From positions 56,059,040-56,123,039 of the forward strand of contig OX359265.1 of the NCBI GenBank assembly GCA_947179155.2: DNA of 64,000 bases. The letters run 5' to 3'. The notes beneath the pieces are model-generated. The model worked only from the letters and a program-made list of their open reading frames with translations. It was not told the origin of the DNA and did not search any database. The DNA is from Hedera helix (taxonomy: Eukaryota; Streptophyta; Magnoliopsida; Apiales; Araliaceae). Below, piece after piece: positions 44,336 through 57,117 of this stretch. Both the position numbers and the translations under genes were made by a program. The stretch's first letter is position 1; each line of letters opens with the position of its first letter.

Positions 44336-45156
44336 CTCAATGCAAATAAATAAAAAAATTAATTACAGAATATCTCAACCCTCCTTCAACATATTTGGAA
44401 AATGGAAACACTGGCCACGCTCGCTCCCCTAGTGCATAAGCGATTATTGGTTCATATTTCTTTTTTCTAATAAACATTTAATTTAGGACGGAATTCCGGC
44501 TTATAGAAAATCAAATAGAGCAAGCTCATCAATCCCTTATGATACTAGTTTATTATATTATTATATAATTAAATTATTAAAAATTTATTTAAATAAGAAA
44601 TATTAAATTATATATTATAGGTTCCTTCAAGCTAGACATTTGAATGAAGTGCATATTTATTTAGCTATGAATATGAAAAAATTGTTATTTTAATTTTATT
44701 TAATTTTTTTATGGAACTCTATATTACTATTTATATTGATAAAATTTGCTTGAAATTCTAAATGAAACTTAAGCTTTAATAAATTTTAATTTAATTATGA
44801 CAATTAGTTAATAATGAATTCACTATAAATTTTTAACTAATTTTACAGTTATTATGTTTTAAAAACATTCACATATATTATTAATATAATTAATCGTATA
44901 ATTTGGTAATTAAACTTTCAAGTTTTAATAAATTTAATTTAGTTATAACATTAATTTAATAATAAAATTTACGACTAATTTAATATAGTAGATCGTGTGA
45001 TATGTCAAGAGATTTTTTCAATATCCTAATTAAATTGTAATAATAAAATTTTCCTACATAAACTTTTTAAGATATTTATCTTATATAAAATTGGGATAAA
45101 AAAGCTTGTACTAAAATTGGTATAACCAAAAATAAAGATTATTTTCTTTTCCTATT

Positions 45157-45159
<3 letters not shown>

Positions 45160-45220
<61 letters not shown>
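45160..45220. repeat. (AT)n microsatellite
   Basis: About 60 bp of uninterrupted AT repeats in intergenic DNA. Confidence 0.95.
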
Positions 45221-45222
<2 letters not shown>

Positions 45223-48200
45223 TCCCTTTTTCTAATAGGTAGGGGTTTCTTTTGAATATTTTATAAATTTAAATTGTTTTTAATTTTTACAAAATTTATA
45301 TAATACTTATACTAATTTATTTATTAAAGATTGGTTGGGTTTCTTTTAGATATTTTATAAATTTGGATGATATATATTTAATTATTATAAATTTATATAG
45401 TACTTAATACTAATTTGAAAATGAAATAAAAAGATCTTTTTTTTTTGCTTCTATTAAAAATAGAAATATTTTTAAATTTGGAGAATACTTAATTGATATA
45501 AATTTAGATAGTATTTATATTAATATGAATAGAAAAGTTGAACCAAAATTTTATAAAATGAAAAAAAATATGAAATTAAAATTTGATGAAATAAAAATAA
45601 ATTTGTGTTTTTAATTATATAATAGTTGATTCCTTTTGCTAAAGCCAATTACACAGCCCAAACACCAAAAATTGGTACTACTCGGACTGCCAAATTCTAT
45701 TCTGCATTCCATGTCAACTAGATGTTGCCTGTCGAAGAACTTTTAAGATAATGCTGGAACTAAATAATTATAAACAAGTGATCTTTTATTTATTTATTTT
45801 GCCTTGTTTAGTAAAAAAATCTTGTAAAACAGCTAGCTAGCTAGCCACATAACATCTTTATTTTAGCTTACACTACCATTGAGCTAATTAATTCCTTCGG
45901 TTACAATAATTTATTTTTTCCTCGAATTATGTCTTTATTGATCAATTAAGAGTGATGAATATCATGTTCATGTGAAGGGAAACCTTGAAAACCTTCGAGA
46001 AGCTACCTTCATTTTGCAAACACTGTTCCGAGTCCAAGCATGCATTTTTAATATTTTAATAGTATTGTCCAGTCTCAATATTTGTTGGTATATGTACTTA
46101 ATTTCATTTGTCTGTCGGGTTCTTGGGCATCACACTCACTTATGAGGTGACTTGGACAAAGAAAAATAAAAAAATTTATATTTATTTATAAATTTTACTC
46201 GATATATTTATTTATAAAAAAATAAAAAAGTGTGATTTTATTTTTAATTATTAAAATAAATATAATGAAATTATACTTTTTATAGATAAATATAAAAAGA
46301 CCCAAGAAAAATTCTAAGCCAACGTACGTAGCTAGCTGGTTAATTGGTAATGTGTTAAATTTACAGATGGGAAATCATGCATTCTCCTTTTTTATTAAAT
46401 CAGAATTTGCAAATATCAGTACTGTACGCGGTTTTGTACGTTTCAGATTTAGTGATTTACTTCTAAAAATATAAGTTATTAATAATAAAAATATAAGCTA
46501 TTAATAATGGTGATATAATAATACAATCATGATAAAATAAAAAATAAAAAAAACTTGAGAATCTTTTATTATTTTCTAATATTAAAGATAATATTAGGAT
46601 TCTTGAATTTTTTATCAACAACAAATATTTCAAATAATGTATCATGATCTCTTGATTATAGTATAAAGTACTATCATTTGTTTTTTTTAAAAATTATTTT
46701 ATTTGAGACACATCTGACATTAAAATTTTAAAAAATTCTTAGCATTATTCGTAAAAATCAATACTCTTTTTATAGAAAAAAAAAACCCTTTTATTTGGAA
46801 GAGATGGCGGCATATTATTACTACTTCGCAAGTATTTATGTCCTCTCTCTCTCTCTCTTCACTTTTGAAGACCTCCGTTAAGGAAACAGTCCGAACACGT
46901 CTGCAGGAGCCTTTGATAAAGTGAAAACGGCCGGAAGAAATAATATAATAAGAGAATTGATATTTTTATGAATTAATTTAATATTTTTATAAATTAAATT
47001 TATTTAATTTTATAAAAAATAAAATTAATTTATAAAAATATTAATTTTTATATAAAATTAATATTTTTATAAATAAATTTTATTTAATTTTATGTGAATA
47101 TCAAATTAATTTATAAAAATATTAATTCTATACAATAATAATAATAATACATGAAGTACAATGATAACAGTATTATCTTGGATAAATTAATTTATAAAAA
47201 TATTAATTTTATATAATAATACATGGAGTACAATGATAACAGCATTATTTTGGATGCAATTAATTCTTCTGTCCGCGTACGTCTGTGGCCATAGTAGTAA
47301 AACCCTAGAAAAAGAGAAATTAATTACTCCAATTACGAGACCTCCATCAAGTTGCGTACGTTAGAAGTATTCCCACGTACTGTTAAGTGTTTATACTCGT
47401 TCAATTCCAAATATAAGATAATTAACAATCGTTTAAGATTGATTTGAAATACTTTATAATTTAATACTCCTACTAATATAAATTATATTTTAATTTTAAT
47501 TAACATAATAATAAATATTATAAATCAATTAAAAAGTATTATATATATATATGTACGTATGTATGTATCATCTAATTAAGTAGCAGTACTATTTAACTAG
47601 CTGTTCAAGGCTACTATTAAAGTTTCTTTTTAAAAAAAGGAGTTTGGAGAGAGAGAGAGAGAGAATAGTATTTAGGGTGACCAAGGAAAAGCAAACCGAC
47701 TTTTTGTGGCAAAAGTAGTTTGAATTGAATGCTGGGTTGGCCCTGGCCAGACAGGTGTGGTTGACAGAAGAAGAGCAATAAAGGGCCGAATAGATCATTT
47801 AAGTCAATTCTGACAACATTTGATCTAATTCAATCGAATTCAATGCTATTAACCAAATCAGGAAACTCCACCCCCCGCCCAAAAAAAAATCCATTTATAT
47901 CTTTTTATTGTTACCTAATTTTTTTAATAATTAATTCACTTAAAAAAATTTATAAAAAATAAGAGAGAATGATAATGTGTCTTAAATTACATTTCATAAC
48001 GAATAATTCTATATCAAGATATAGCTAGATCATATATATATATATATATATATTTTTAGGTTCTTAATTAATATTGTAGAGCAAAAATATTGTTAACATA
48101 ATAAAAATATATTTCACGACACTTAATAATTTTTCTAGCTAGATAACATGTTTTATATCATATTTATTGCTTGGACAATATTTTTTTTATTTTAATAATA

Positions 48201-48879
48201 TTAACAACCTATTTTTACCTAGCCTTCCCTTAATACATGGTTGACTGCATGGGTGCTCATTAATTTTGCGGTCATGAGCCATTGGATGAGCTTTTTATTT
48301 GGAAATCCACCCCACCCAAAAGACTTCCAAATATTCCTTTACTTGTCCCTAATTTTGCTTGAAGTATGTTAGTCAAACGAAAAATAAGTAAGGATAAAAT
48401 TTAAAGAATGTCTCTTAAAATGCATTACTTCTCAATAATGCCTATATATATAATTATTAACAAATAAATTAAACTCTATATTTATTTAGCCCTAACTTGT
48501 TGACTGCATGCTACATATATGCGGTCATGAACCAATATTGGATGAGGATTTTTTTTACCTTTAATTCCCAGCATTCATAGGATCAAAATGTTGCATGCAT
48601 TAGTTTTTGTAGAGATAGCAACTCACATATATAGGATCGGATCGGAAACTGTAGGAAATGCATATATGATCAGTAGCTGCTAGCTAGCTAGTTCCATGCA
48701 TGTTTTTAATTTGAATCTTGATCTGAAATATATATTAACTGGAATTGATCGATCAGTAGTGGCAATTATCAAGAATTATCATTTGGGAGCCTCAAATCAA
48801 AAACCATACATGCATTAATTCATCATTAATTACATAGAATATATAAAATTTAAAAAGGAAAAAAAGAGAGACAGAAGCT

Positions 48880-48965
48880 ATGCTGTTTTTTGAAAGAGCA
48901 TTTATTGAAATGCGCTTCGGTACTAGCTAGCCTGAATGAAAGAGCATTTCAATAAACCTTATGTT
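48880..48965. repeat. Hairpin-forming inverted repeat downstream of CLE
   Basis: The word 'tttattgaaatgc' at about 48901-48914 is answered by 'gcatttcaataaa' at about 48943-48956. This is a perfect 13-bp stem with a loop of about 29 nt, and both arms are preceded by 'gaaagagca'. It lies about 100 bp beyond the CLE stop, within reach of its 3' UTR. Confidence 0.6.
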
Positions 48966-49051
48966 TTGCTATATAATTTTCAATAAACAGCAGCAATCAA
49001 AGAGTACTAGAGTTGATACATGTGGATGATCAGTAATAATTAAAAAAAAAG

Positions 49052-49390
49052 CTATCTATTATGTAAAGGATTTGATCCAGTAGGAACAAGTCGTTTATTG
49101 TCATCCGTCGTACTAGTAATGTTGTTGTTGTTGTTTTGATGATGAGATGATGAGTTGGAGCTTAAGTAAACATTGGAGACGACCGGAGAGAAGGAAGTTT
49201 TCACTGCAGCAGTTCCGACGTCGGATGATGATGAATCCTTCTGCTTCTGGTGGTGGTTATTATTGAGATGATATTGTGCAGCTGGAAAGAAGAAGATTTC
49301 TCTTGCCGCCGCAAGTACCACCACCGCATGATTGGATCCTCCTGTAAGAATCTGATGAACAACCAGGAGCAAAACCACCACGATTCTCAT
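49052..49390 (-). CDS. CLE-family signalling peptide precursor
   Basis: A single exon on the minus strand runs from the ATG at 49390 to the stop at 49052 and codes 112 residues. The N-terminus 'MRIVVVLLLVVHQIL' is a strong hydrophobic signal segment. The middle is variable and rich in His, Asn and Ser, with poly-Asn. The extreme C-terminus is 'KRLVPTGSNPLHNR', a canonical CLE dodecapeptide (RLVPTGSNPLHN) preceded by a basic residue and followed by one Arg. CLE precursors are secreted and cut, and the 12-13-residue arabinosylated peptide binds CLV1/BAM-type receptor kinases to control meristem, root or vascular development. The upstream in-frame codon at 49405 is GTG, so 49390 is the natural start. 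The sequence does not allow a clear one-to-one match to an Arabidopsis CLE number. Confidence 0.93.
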   Translation of the reverse strand: MRIVVVLLLVVHQILTGGSNHAVVVLAAAREIFFFPAAQYHLNNNHHQKQKDSSSSDVGTAAVKTSFSPVVSNVYLSSNSSSHHQNNNNNITSTTDDNKRLVPTGSNPLHNR

Positions 49391-49699
49391 TGCATGTACC
49401 ACCACTCACCACTAGCTAGCAGCTACAATATAAGTATTAATTTAGAAAGCTAGATTTATACTAGCACAATTAAACTTCCAGCTGAACGTAGTACTTACGG
49501 TGACAAATAATTAACAAGAATTAAGGGGCACCATATATGAAAAATACTAGTTCTATTATAAACTTGGAAACTCAGCAAGAGAGATGGGAGAGATAGGAGA
49601 GCCAGAAAGACAAAAGGGTGCGCACGGGTTTTCTTATAATATTCATTTATTGTACCTTGCTAGCTATAAGCCTATATATATAAGAGATGCATCGGACGA

Positions 49700-49765
49700 G
49701 AGAGAGAGAGGGAGAGGGAGAGGGAGAGGGAGAGAGAGAGAGAGAGAGCGTGTGTGTGTGTACAG
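49700..49765. repeat. (GA)n(GT)n microsatellite upstream of CLE
   Basis: GA, GGGAGA and GT runs lie about 300-370 bp upstream of the CLE start codon; a further (TA)n run is at about 49893-49927. Confidence 0.9.
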
Positions 49766-49885
49766 GCCTACAGGGTGTGGAGAAAAAGACTGGACTTATA
49801 ACTAGTAAAACTAGTATGAAAATTAAGTCTTCCTCGGATATACATATACTAGAGTCTTGACTATGTGCATGACACATCCACATCA

Positions 49886-49929
<44 letters not shown>

Positions 49930-50185
49930 CAGAAGAACGTCCACAAACTCCATTAATTGCCCCCTACCCTCCCTTGAAATTCTATTGGATCGATGTAATA
50001 TCGTGTGTTCTATAAAGAGAGTTGTACTTATTTTTTTCTTAGTCAATTTGTGAAATTTTATTATTAAAATTTATGTGAATTTATTTAATTAATGTATTTT
50101 ATTTATAAAGTATTATTAATAGTGATTGAAGTAAAAAAAAATTATACTTTCTAGTTGAATTTTTTTATGTTTATTATTAAGGGTG

Positions 50186-50790
50186 AGTATGGTATGGTTT
50201 GAAACTCAAACCGCATATAAAATTGCTTAGGTGCGGTTTGATAAATTCAAAATCGTACATAAAATCGCTTGTAATTTGTGCGGTGCGGTTTTGAACCGTG
50301 CAGTGCAGTTTTATTTTGTGCAATTTCGGTTCCAAAATCAATTGAAACAATTAAATTTTATGCAATTTAAATTAACCATTTAGCATCACACAATATTAAA
50401 TATCACTTTGATAACACACACAACTTTACTTTTAATATTTTGTCTAAACAAAAGCAAAATAAAAATTACACGAGGGATAATTTAAAATGGATGAATTAAA
50501 ATTTTCTGCTCACATATGAAAATTTTAAACAAAGATAATTACATGAGGGATAATTCCAAATGGATTAATTGAAGGGTGGCTTCCATAATAATGCTTCTTG
50601 ATATGGTTCATGTAGAAAATGGTTAAACAACGAAAAAAAAAAAAAAAAATGATGCGGTGCGATTTTTTTATGTGCGGTTTTGTCCAGAAACCAAATTCAA
50701 ACCGCAAATTCGATTTTTTAACCCATTTAAAACCTTCACATATGTCGAAACCGTTAATGTGATTTTAATTGGTGTGGTTCAATCCTATTT
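50186..50790. mobile_element. Non-autonomous hAT-like element rich in 'GCGGTTT'
   Basis: The left part contains repeated 'gtgcggtttgataaattcaa' and 'tgcggtgcggtttt' words. The right part contains 'gatgcggtgcgattttt', 'aaaccgcaaattc' and 'ggtgtggttcaatcc'. The ends ('gtatggtttgaaac' and the complement of 'ggtgtggttcaatcc') are roughly inverted. This composition is familiar from short hAT derivatives in dicots. No transposase is present and the exact borders are not fixed. Confidence 0.5.
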
Positions 50791-50799
50791 ATTACTGCT

Positions 50800-52590
50800 A
50801 GGACAAGATTCTTTAAATATAAAAGGCAATAATATACTATCAACTTGAGTTAGTTATAATATGGGCAATAGATATAAAAGTCAAAATTCAATTTAACTCC
50901 TATGTAAAAAAAATTACAAAATTTCATTGAGTTCATTTAATATATTACACCCAAAATTTATAAATCTTACATATATTATTAAAATAAAAAGATAAGCAGT
51001 GGGATCAATTGAGCCTAGTCTCACAAAGGTGGAGAGAGTGAGTGCAAATAAGATAAATTCAATTGCACTAGCAAAGAAAATTATTTATTTTTTGCAATAG
51101 TGAGGAAATAAATTTGATGTGTATGACCATTTACTATATATAACATAACATTAATTTCTTTAATTCTATTTTATTTTTCTTTTCAGTTGTATATATGTCA
51201 TAACCTCTAGGTTAAGAAAGAAAACTATAAAGAAGCATAATTATGCAAAGCAGCGACCATGATGTAAAGCTGGTGTGAGACAAAAGGACTAGGACTTGGC
51301 ATATATGATGAAAAAAACCGCTCCGTTTCAAAATGAGATATATTTTTAAAATGATAATTTTTAATTTATAACTAATTTTTCATTTTATCCTTAAAAAATA
51401 TTCATATTACAATTCTAATTTTTGGAAGGCAACAATAATCTTGAAATCTGAGTGGTATTTTCACGGGCATAAGATCATTTGTAACTAAAATTCTCTGTTT
51501 CTCTATGTTAAAATTTATGGCTATGGTTTTTAAGATTTATGGCGACGATATATCCCGTCGTCGTAGCCTTACAAAAAAAATAGGGCTATAGCGACAGTAT
51601 ATTTTATCGTCATAGATCTTTAAAACCGTCTTCATAAGTCTCGATACAAAGAATAAAAAAATTTAATTATAGAGAATTTCACCCCATTTTCACGAGCTAC
51701 AAAAACTGCAATCTTGCATGACAAGCAAATGAGGGTTTTAAAACGTTACCAGTGATCTCACCCTTTATTTTAGTAATTTTTATATTTTATTTGAACGTAT
51801 AAGTTATTTTAGCCAAACACCTTCACGTTTGATTTTAACTTAATTTCTAACTTATAAGTTCAAATGATGTCAAACACTTTTATTTATAATTAATCACCAC
51901 TTAAAATAATTTATAAGTTATTTTAAATTTTAACTTATAAGTCATTTCAAAATAAGTTATCCCAAACATGCTAAATTACTAACAAATATTCATTCCATTT
52001 TAAAATTAAAAAAATGTATTTTTTTTAATTTTAAAATTAAAAATATATTTTATTTTAAGACATAAAATATCAATAATATACCCAATTTGTCCTCTTCTAT
52101 AAAACTGAAAGAAAGAATAGCGACAATTTGTGTTCTGTTTGTTTTAAAATCTTGCATGTTTGTTTGACTTATAAGTAATTTTTTAAGAAATCAAAATTTG
52201 TTATTTTTTAGAAATAAAGTCAAAAAATAAATTAATCCCAAATATTTTAATAATAAAATTTAATTTATAAATTAGTTTGACTAACTTATAAGTTGACTTC
52301 AATGATTTTCTTTCTAATTTTACAAGCTGAATAATCAAAATTGTTATAGCAAATTTCCGACGCATTTCATAAAAAAAATAATAATAAATATTTCTTTTAA
52401 TAAACTAGATTAAACTGGTAATATGGGGAATTAATTCTTCTCTTTTTTCTATTTTTATTGGGAGTCCTTACGGAATACGTGACAATCGTTATAACAAAAT
52501 TCTTGTATCTTCGAATAGGACTTGGACTCCTATACAGAACAACTGTAACAAACAGAACACCAAGAACAAATCAAGAACAGAACAGAACAG
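50800..52590. other. Intergenic upstream of the TBL pseudogene
   Basis: The region holds the second GACG-type repeat block (51515-51650) and two stretches (51790-51960 and 52150-52310) with 'ttataagt' and 'acttataa' words in mirrored order, suggestive of hAT-like MITE remnants. No exon is supported. Confidence 0.4.
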
Positions 52591-52593
52591 AAC

Positions 52594-55500
52594 ATGCTAA
52601 TCCCCAAAAATGGCAACAACCCCTCCCACAAGAATCGCTACACACTTTCAACCGTCACCCTTCTGGTTTTGTCTCTCCTGAGCTTATTTTACTTTAGCAA
52701 ACAAGCTCTTGAACCTAAACTCTCTCTTTGCAGAGATCTATACTCTGGTCTCTCTTCCCCTCTTCTCTCTCCTCCAAGATCTGATCATTCCTTTCATTAC
52801 CCTTCTCCCCAATCGTCCCCCACCATTTCCAAGATACCCATTTCCCCTGATGAAGATGATTCAAGAAATACTACAGAGTCGGTTGATGATGCTGAGGTTA
52901 AGATTCAAGAAAAGAAATACCCAGTTCTTGATAATCGTTCAACTGTTGACACATTGGTTCAGAGCAGTGAGAATGCTTTGATGGAGAAGATGAAAAGTTG
53001 CAATTTTTATGTTGGGAGTTGGGTTAAGGATGAAGAAAATTACCCAATTTATAAACCAGGGAGTTGCCCTTTTATTGATGAGGCTTATGATTGCCAAAGC
53101 AATGGAAGAAAAGATTCTAGTATACCAATTGGCGATGGAAGCCGGATGGATGTGATATTCCTAAGTTAGTGCTATTTGATCCCATATTTAATAACTCATA
53201 ATTCATAAAGATTTTCTTTCATTATATTTATTTCCCTATTGAATGTTATTACACTATGTTAGAATTTAAGAACGAAATAAAAACAATCATACGGAATATT
53301 AAACAAAGAACAGAAAAGTAAGAATATTTGATATACTCAGGTTCACCAATTTAGTTAGTACTGTTTATTTGACGTATTCATTAGATACGTCACACACTCT
53401 ACAATAATTCACACATCAAACAATTATTTTTATAGTAACTAAAAAACTCTAGATGCTATAACATGAGTTCAAGCTTAATACATTAGTAAATCAAATACTG
53501 AACTACTAATAAATTCTCAAACCCAATTACACTATTACGCTTGGCATCTAGGGGCGCTGCCCCCTTACAACTCCTGCCAACTCACTGGCTAGCCGCTCGC
53601 TCACTGGAGAACAAGACTCCTGATCACCCTGTTGTAGTGGTCATTAATCGAATCCGTAGAAGTACGAATTAATCTCAACACACTAAACTAATGTATGGAA
53701 TTATCTAGATGGTTTTGTGCATATTGAATTTCCTCATTGTGCTTTTGTATGTTTGTAGGTGCTAATTATATATCATCTGGAATGGTATAATGATGTTCAT
53801 GTGTAAATTTTCAGATTGCTATTTAAATGTGGAGTCTATGTTGTGACTATTTAAAAATTTGTTTCTGCCAAACACAGCTATTGTTTAGCTGCAGATTCTG
53901 AGGTAGAAGGATACATATTTAACAACCCCCCATAGTTTATTTATATTTGATTTGAAATAACGGAATTCGGTAATAACCAGACAAATGATGCAAAACCTTA
54001 AAGAAAGTTGTGACAAGTGGATGTAATCAGTCTACATCAAAATTCTGTAGTTGACTAAAATTTATTTTTATCTACACTCCTGAGTTGGAAAATCCCCTGG
54101 AACTTGGTAGAGTGACTTCAACATAATGCAGTCTTAATTCACCTTGACATCAGATCATTCGCTGCTTTAGATGAATTCGCATTACGAAAGGAAACACAAA
54201 TAAAGAAGTAAAGAATACTAATTTTGGGTATACATTAGTGACAAATAAAAGGTACAAACCATGCATTTTTTGCTTAAAGGGTCATGTAAGCACCACAATG
54301 GTCAACCACTAGGATATCTGGTTTCCAAAAAATTACAGCACCTGCCTATTTTACACCATGAACCTTATATCAGATTAGTTGGAACATATATATATTCCGA
54401 ACCCTTTTAAAGGAGTTTAGTATTTAAAACTACAATAAGTCTATTACTGGAAACATTACTTGAACGGAAGAAACACTTGCTGAAACTCTGTTTTAGCAGG
54501 TGGTCTGGACCTTTTGGTTCAAGTTAAGGATAAGAAAAGGCAATACGGTCACTTTAATCTCATCATTTTGGTATCTCTAATTAAATCTTGAGATTATAAT
54601 TGTTTCTACATTGTCTTTCTCTTGTATTATCACATCCATCATAACATCTGTACTTTTAGAAGTACTATGGGTACATACTTTTAGCTATCTAGCATCTTCT
54701 TAGCATCACCTTTACTTGATCTTCTCTCCATCGGTTGTACGTAAAGCGGTCCAAAGGGTTGCAACTCCTCAGAGGAATTTCCTCAGAAACTTCCTTTGGC
54801 CAGGAGTCCCTTCAGGGTCCCAGGCGGGAGCTATTGATGCTTGGTGTCTGTCATTGTGTGGGTGGTTATGCACTTGTTTTGTGTAATTTTGTAATGCTTT
54901 GGTTTAAAATGGATGTTTGGATTGGGTAGTATACTAGTATTTGATCCGAGTAAATAGAAAAAAATTCAGTCTTTGCTCAGTCTGAACTCCTGTGTCTTTA
55001 GCAAACAGAATCAGTTTGGAGAGTCACATCTCAGTGGAAAAAAGGTTAAAGCTTAAGGGACATCATTATCATTTTCACTGTCCATTTCTAGAATCTAGAT
55101 ACTTTCGTACCATGATTATATTTAAACCTAGTGCTATAAACTTGACTTATTTATTATTATTTATTGGGTAGGTTCAATGCAACAGACTTTTTGGCAAGAA
55201 CAAGAGGCAAAAGGTTGATGCTGGTAGGAGACTCCATGAACCGAAATCAGTTTGAGTCACTTCTGTGCCTTCTTTATGGAGGCCTATCGAATAAGAGCAA
55301 AATGTATGAAACTTGTGGACACAAAATAACCAAGGGAAGAGGCTACTTCATCTTCAAATTTGAGGTACTAATAAAAGTCGAATTCCTTGTATTGCCTTTT
55401 GTGATTAATACCATGTCTTTTTTTTAGCATATATGGAGAGAGTGTCCCCACACACGGGCCTAGGTATCAGATTGCCCTAGATCACCGAGCTAGGCCTGCC

Positions 55501-57117
55501 TCACCCCACTGCTCTATCAGCTAGCAGAACTAACCCTCAATCCTATGAATTCAAAAAGGGCATATCTTTTTTCTTTTTTTTTTTTTGCTAAATCAAAAAG
55601 GGCATATCTGAATTTCTTTTCTTCTTCTTTTTTTCTTTGGCAGACGAGCACTATCATTAAAAATTTATCTTTTGCTCGTCTCTGCATAATGTGTTTCTTT
55701 CCCTTGCATAGTTAGTTGATTATCAGAAAAATGGTAACGGGTTGCATTACTCTGTAACTACTGAACTTTATCAAGAGATGCCATATTTTTCACTTCCAAA
55801 TTTTGACTATTGAAGCAGCAGCAGTTTTTAGGTTGCCTGAATTAACACAAGTGAGTATGAGCTTGTTCTAGAAAAGACCAACAGCATTTTCCTGTCCCAA
55901 CTTTGAACAGAATAAGTACATTAAAAATGCCACAAAGGCAGGGAAAACAAAGTATTGATTTTTTGTCAAACTTTAAAACTGCTTGTGCAGGACTAAGACT
56001 GCACAGTGGACTTTGTGCGATCCCATTTCCTTGTCAAGGAAGGACTCCGCATCAATGGACAAGGAAACTCAAATCCAACTCTATCAATAGACAAAATTGA
56101 CAAGTCAGCTGGACGTTGGAAGCGGGCTGACATTCTTATCTTCAATACTGGGCATTGGTGGACTCATGGAAAGACGGCTAGGGGGTATGTCAATTCTCAG
56201 CTTGTCTTCTCTGTGAAATATTTCACCATTAATGTATATTTCTCTCTTCCTCTTTCTATACATGTTTTCATTTCTTCAGCATAAATATCAAGTTTTCAGG
56301 CTTCATATATTCTCCGGAAAGTGTTCGGAGAATGGTAGTATAAATTTATGCTTTCAGAAAAATATAGAGTTGCTCTGTTGATTATGAATTTATTCTTTCC
56401 TATAAAGCAGGAGATGGAATGACTTTGTTAGTTATTTTGGTCTGTTGATTATGATATACTGGATGCTGCTAGCTTGATCCAGCATTACAGTCTCTTTTTG
56501 TGATTATGGTTCTGATCCAAGTAAATAGAGGGATAAAAAGCGATGAAGTTTTTTTTTTTCCTTTTGGGGGCTAAAATGATGCGTTGTAACAGGACAAAAT
56601 AAGGGAAATAGGAATAAGAAATAAGGGTCAGTAGTGAAACAGAGCATCTGCTTAAAGATTTTACGGAGTATTTAAATAAAGTCTGTTACTCTTGTAATAA
56701 GCTTCTTCTTTTCTTTTCTTTTTTTAATTTTTTTTAAGACTAAGATTGTAGAATAATTATCTTGTGTTTATATTCCTTGAAAAAATTAGAGGTGGGGACT
56801 GGGATTCAGGGGGGGACTTGTATTGGAGAGACTGAACCAATCAAAACTCGAGCCATTCTCGGCAACTATCCTTTGAAGATGAAGATGGTGGAGGAGGTAA
56901 TTCAGGAAATGCAGTTTCCGGTGGTTCTACTGAATGTGACCAAGTTGACCAATTTTCGTAAGGATGGCCATCCATCAGTTTATAGCAAGAACATGACCGT
57001 GAATGGCGGAAAGAAGGTCTCTACCAAGCGCCAAGACTGCGGCCATTGGTGTCTTGCTGGGCACCGGATGCATGGAATGAGCTAATTTATGCCACTTTGG
57101 TTCTTCAGACAAGTTAG
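52594..57117 (+). pseudogene. Trichome birefringence-like (TBL) pseudogene
   Basis: Exon 1 (52594 to about 53164) encodes a membrane anchor ('LLVLSLLSLFYF'), a Ser/Pro linker and the TBL-domain start 'CNFYVGSWVKDEENYPIYKP' with 'CPFIDEAYDCQSNGRKD'. One base is then missing, so 'YTNWRWKPDGCDIPK' lies in another frame. Exon 2 (about 55172-55364) has 'KRLMLVGDSMNRNQFESLL' with the GDS catalytic serine. Exon 3 (about 55991-56185) opens 'D-stop-DCTVDFVRSHFLV', a TAA where the family has Tyr, and ends 'FNTGHWWTHGKTARG'. The segment between that and 'RGGDWDSGG' is deleted. A G7 run shifts the frame before 'TCIGETEPIKT'; 'FPVVLLNVTKLTNFRKDGHP' is intact; and a lost base near 57063 moves 'PDAWNELIYATLVLQTS' out of frame. 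The DxxH region is therefore disrupted. Living TBLs are Golgi O-acetyltransferases for xylan, mannan or pectin. Confidence 0.92.
53257..53680. mobile_element. Solo LTR, 424 bp, with perfect 5-bp target duplication
   Basis: The element begins TGTTAGAATT and ends AATCTCAACA, a proper TG...CA LTR with short inverted ends. CACTA flanks both sides (53252-53256 and 53681-53685). Reading it on the minus strand places a 'ggggcagcgcccc' GC hairpin in the middle, as in several Copia LTRs. No internal region remains, so it is a recombination-derived solo LTR in intron 1 of the TBL pseudogene. Confidence 0.88.

Larger units (their letters stand above)
42900..48850. other. Gene-poor AT-rich intergenic region
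   Basis: About 6 kb contain no exon that I can support. The region holds many AT-rich words in inverted pairs (for example 46960-47110, 'aaattaatatttttat' and its complement) that suggest old MITEs. It also holds a duplicated segment around 47140-47250 ('gtacaatgataacagtatta' and a near copy), an (AT)n array at 45.2 kb, and a GACG-type mirrored repeat at 44.2 kb. Confidence 0.5.

Noticed and set aside
47760..47785. 'ttgacagaagaagagca' resembles miR156
   Set aside because: It lacks several miR156 bases, and no complementary arm was found within a few hundred bases, so no precursor hairpin exists.
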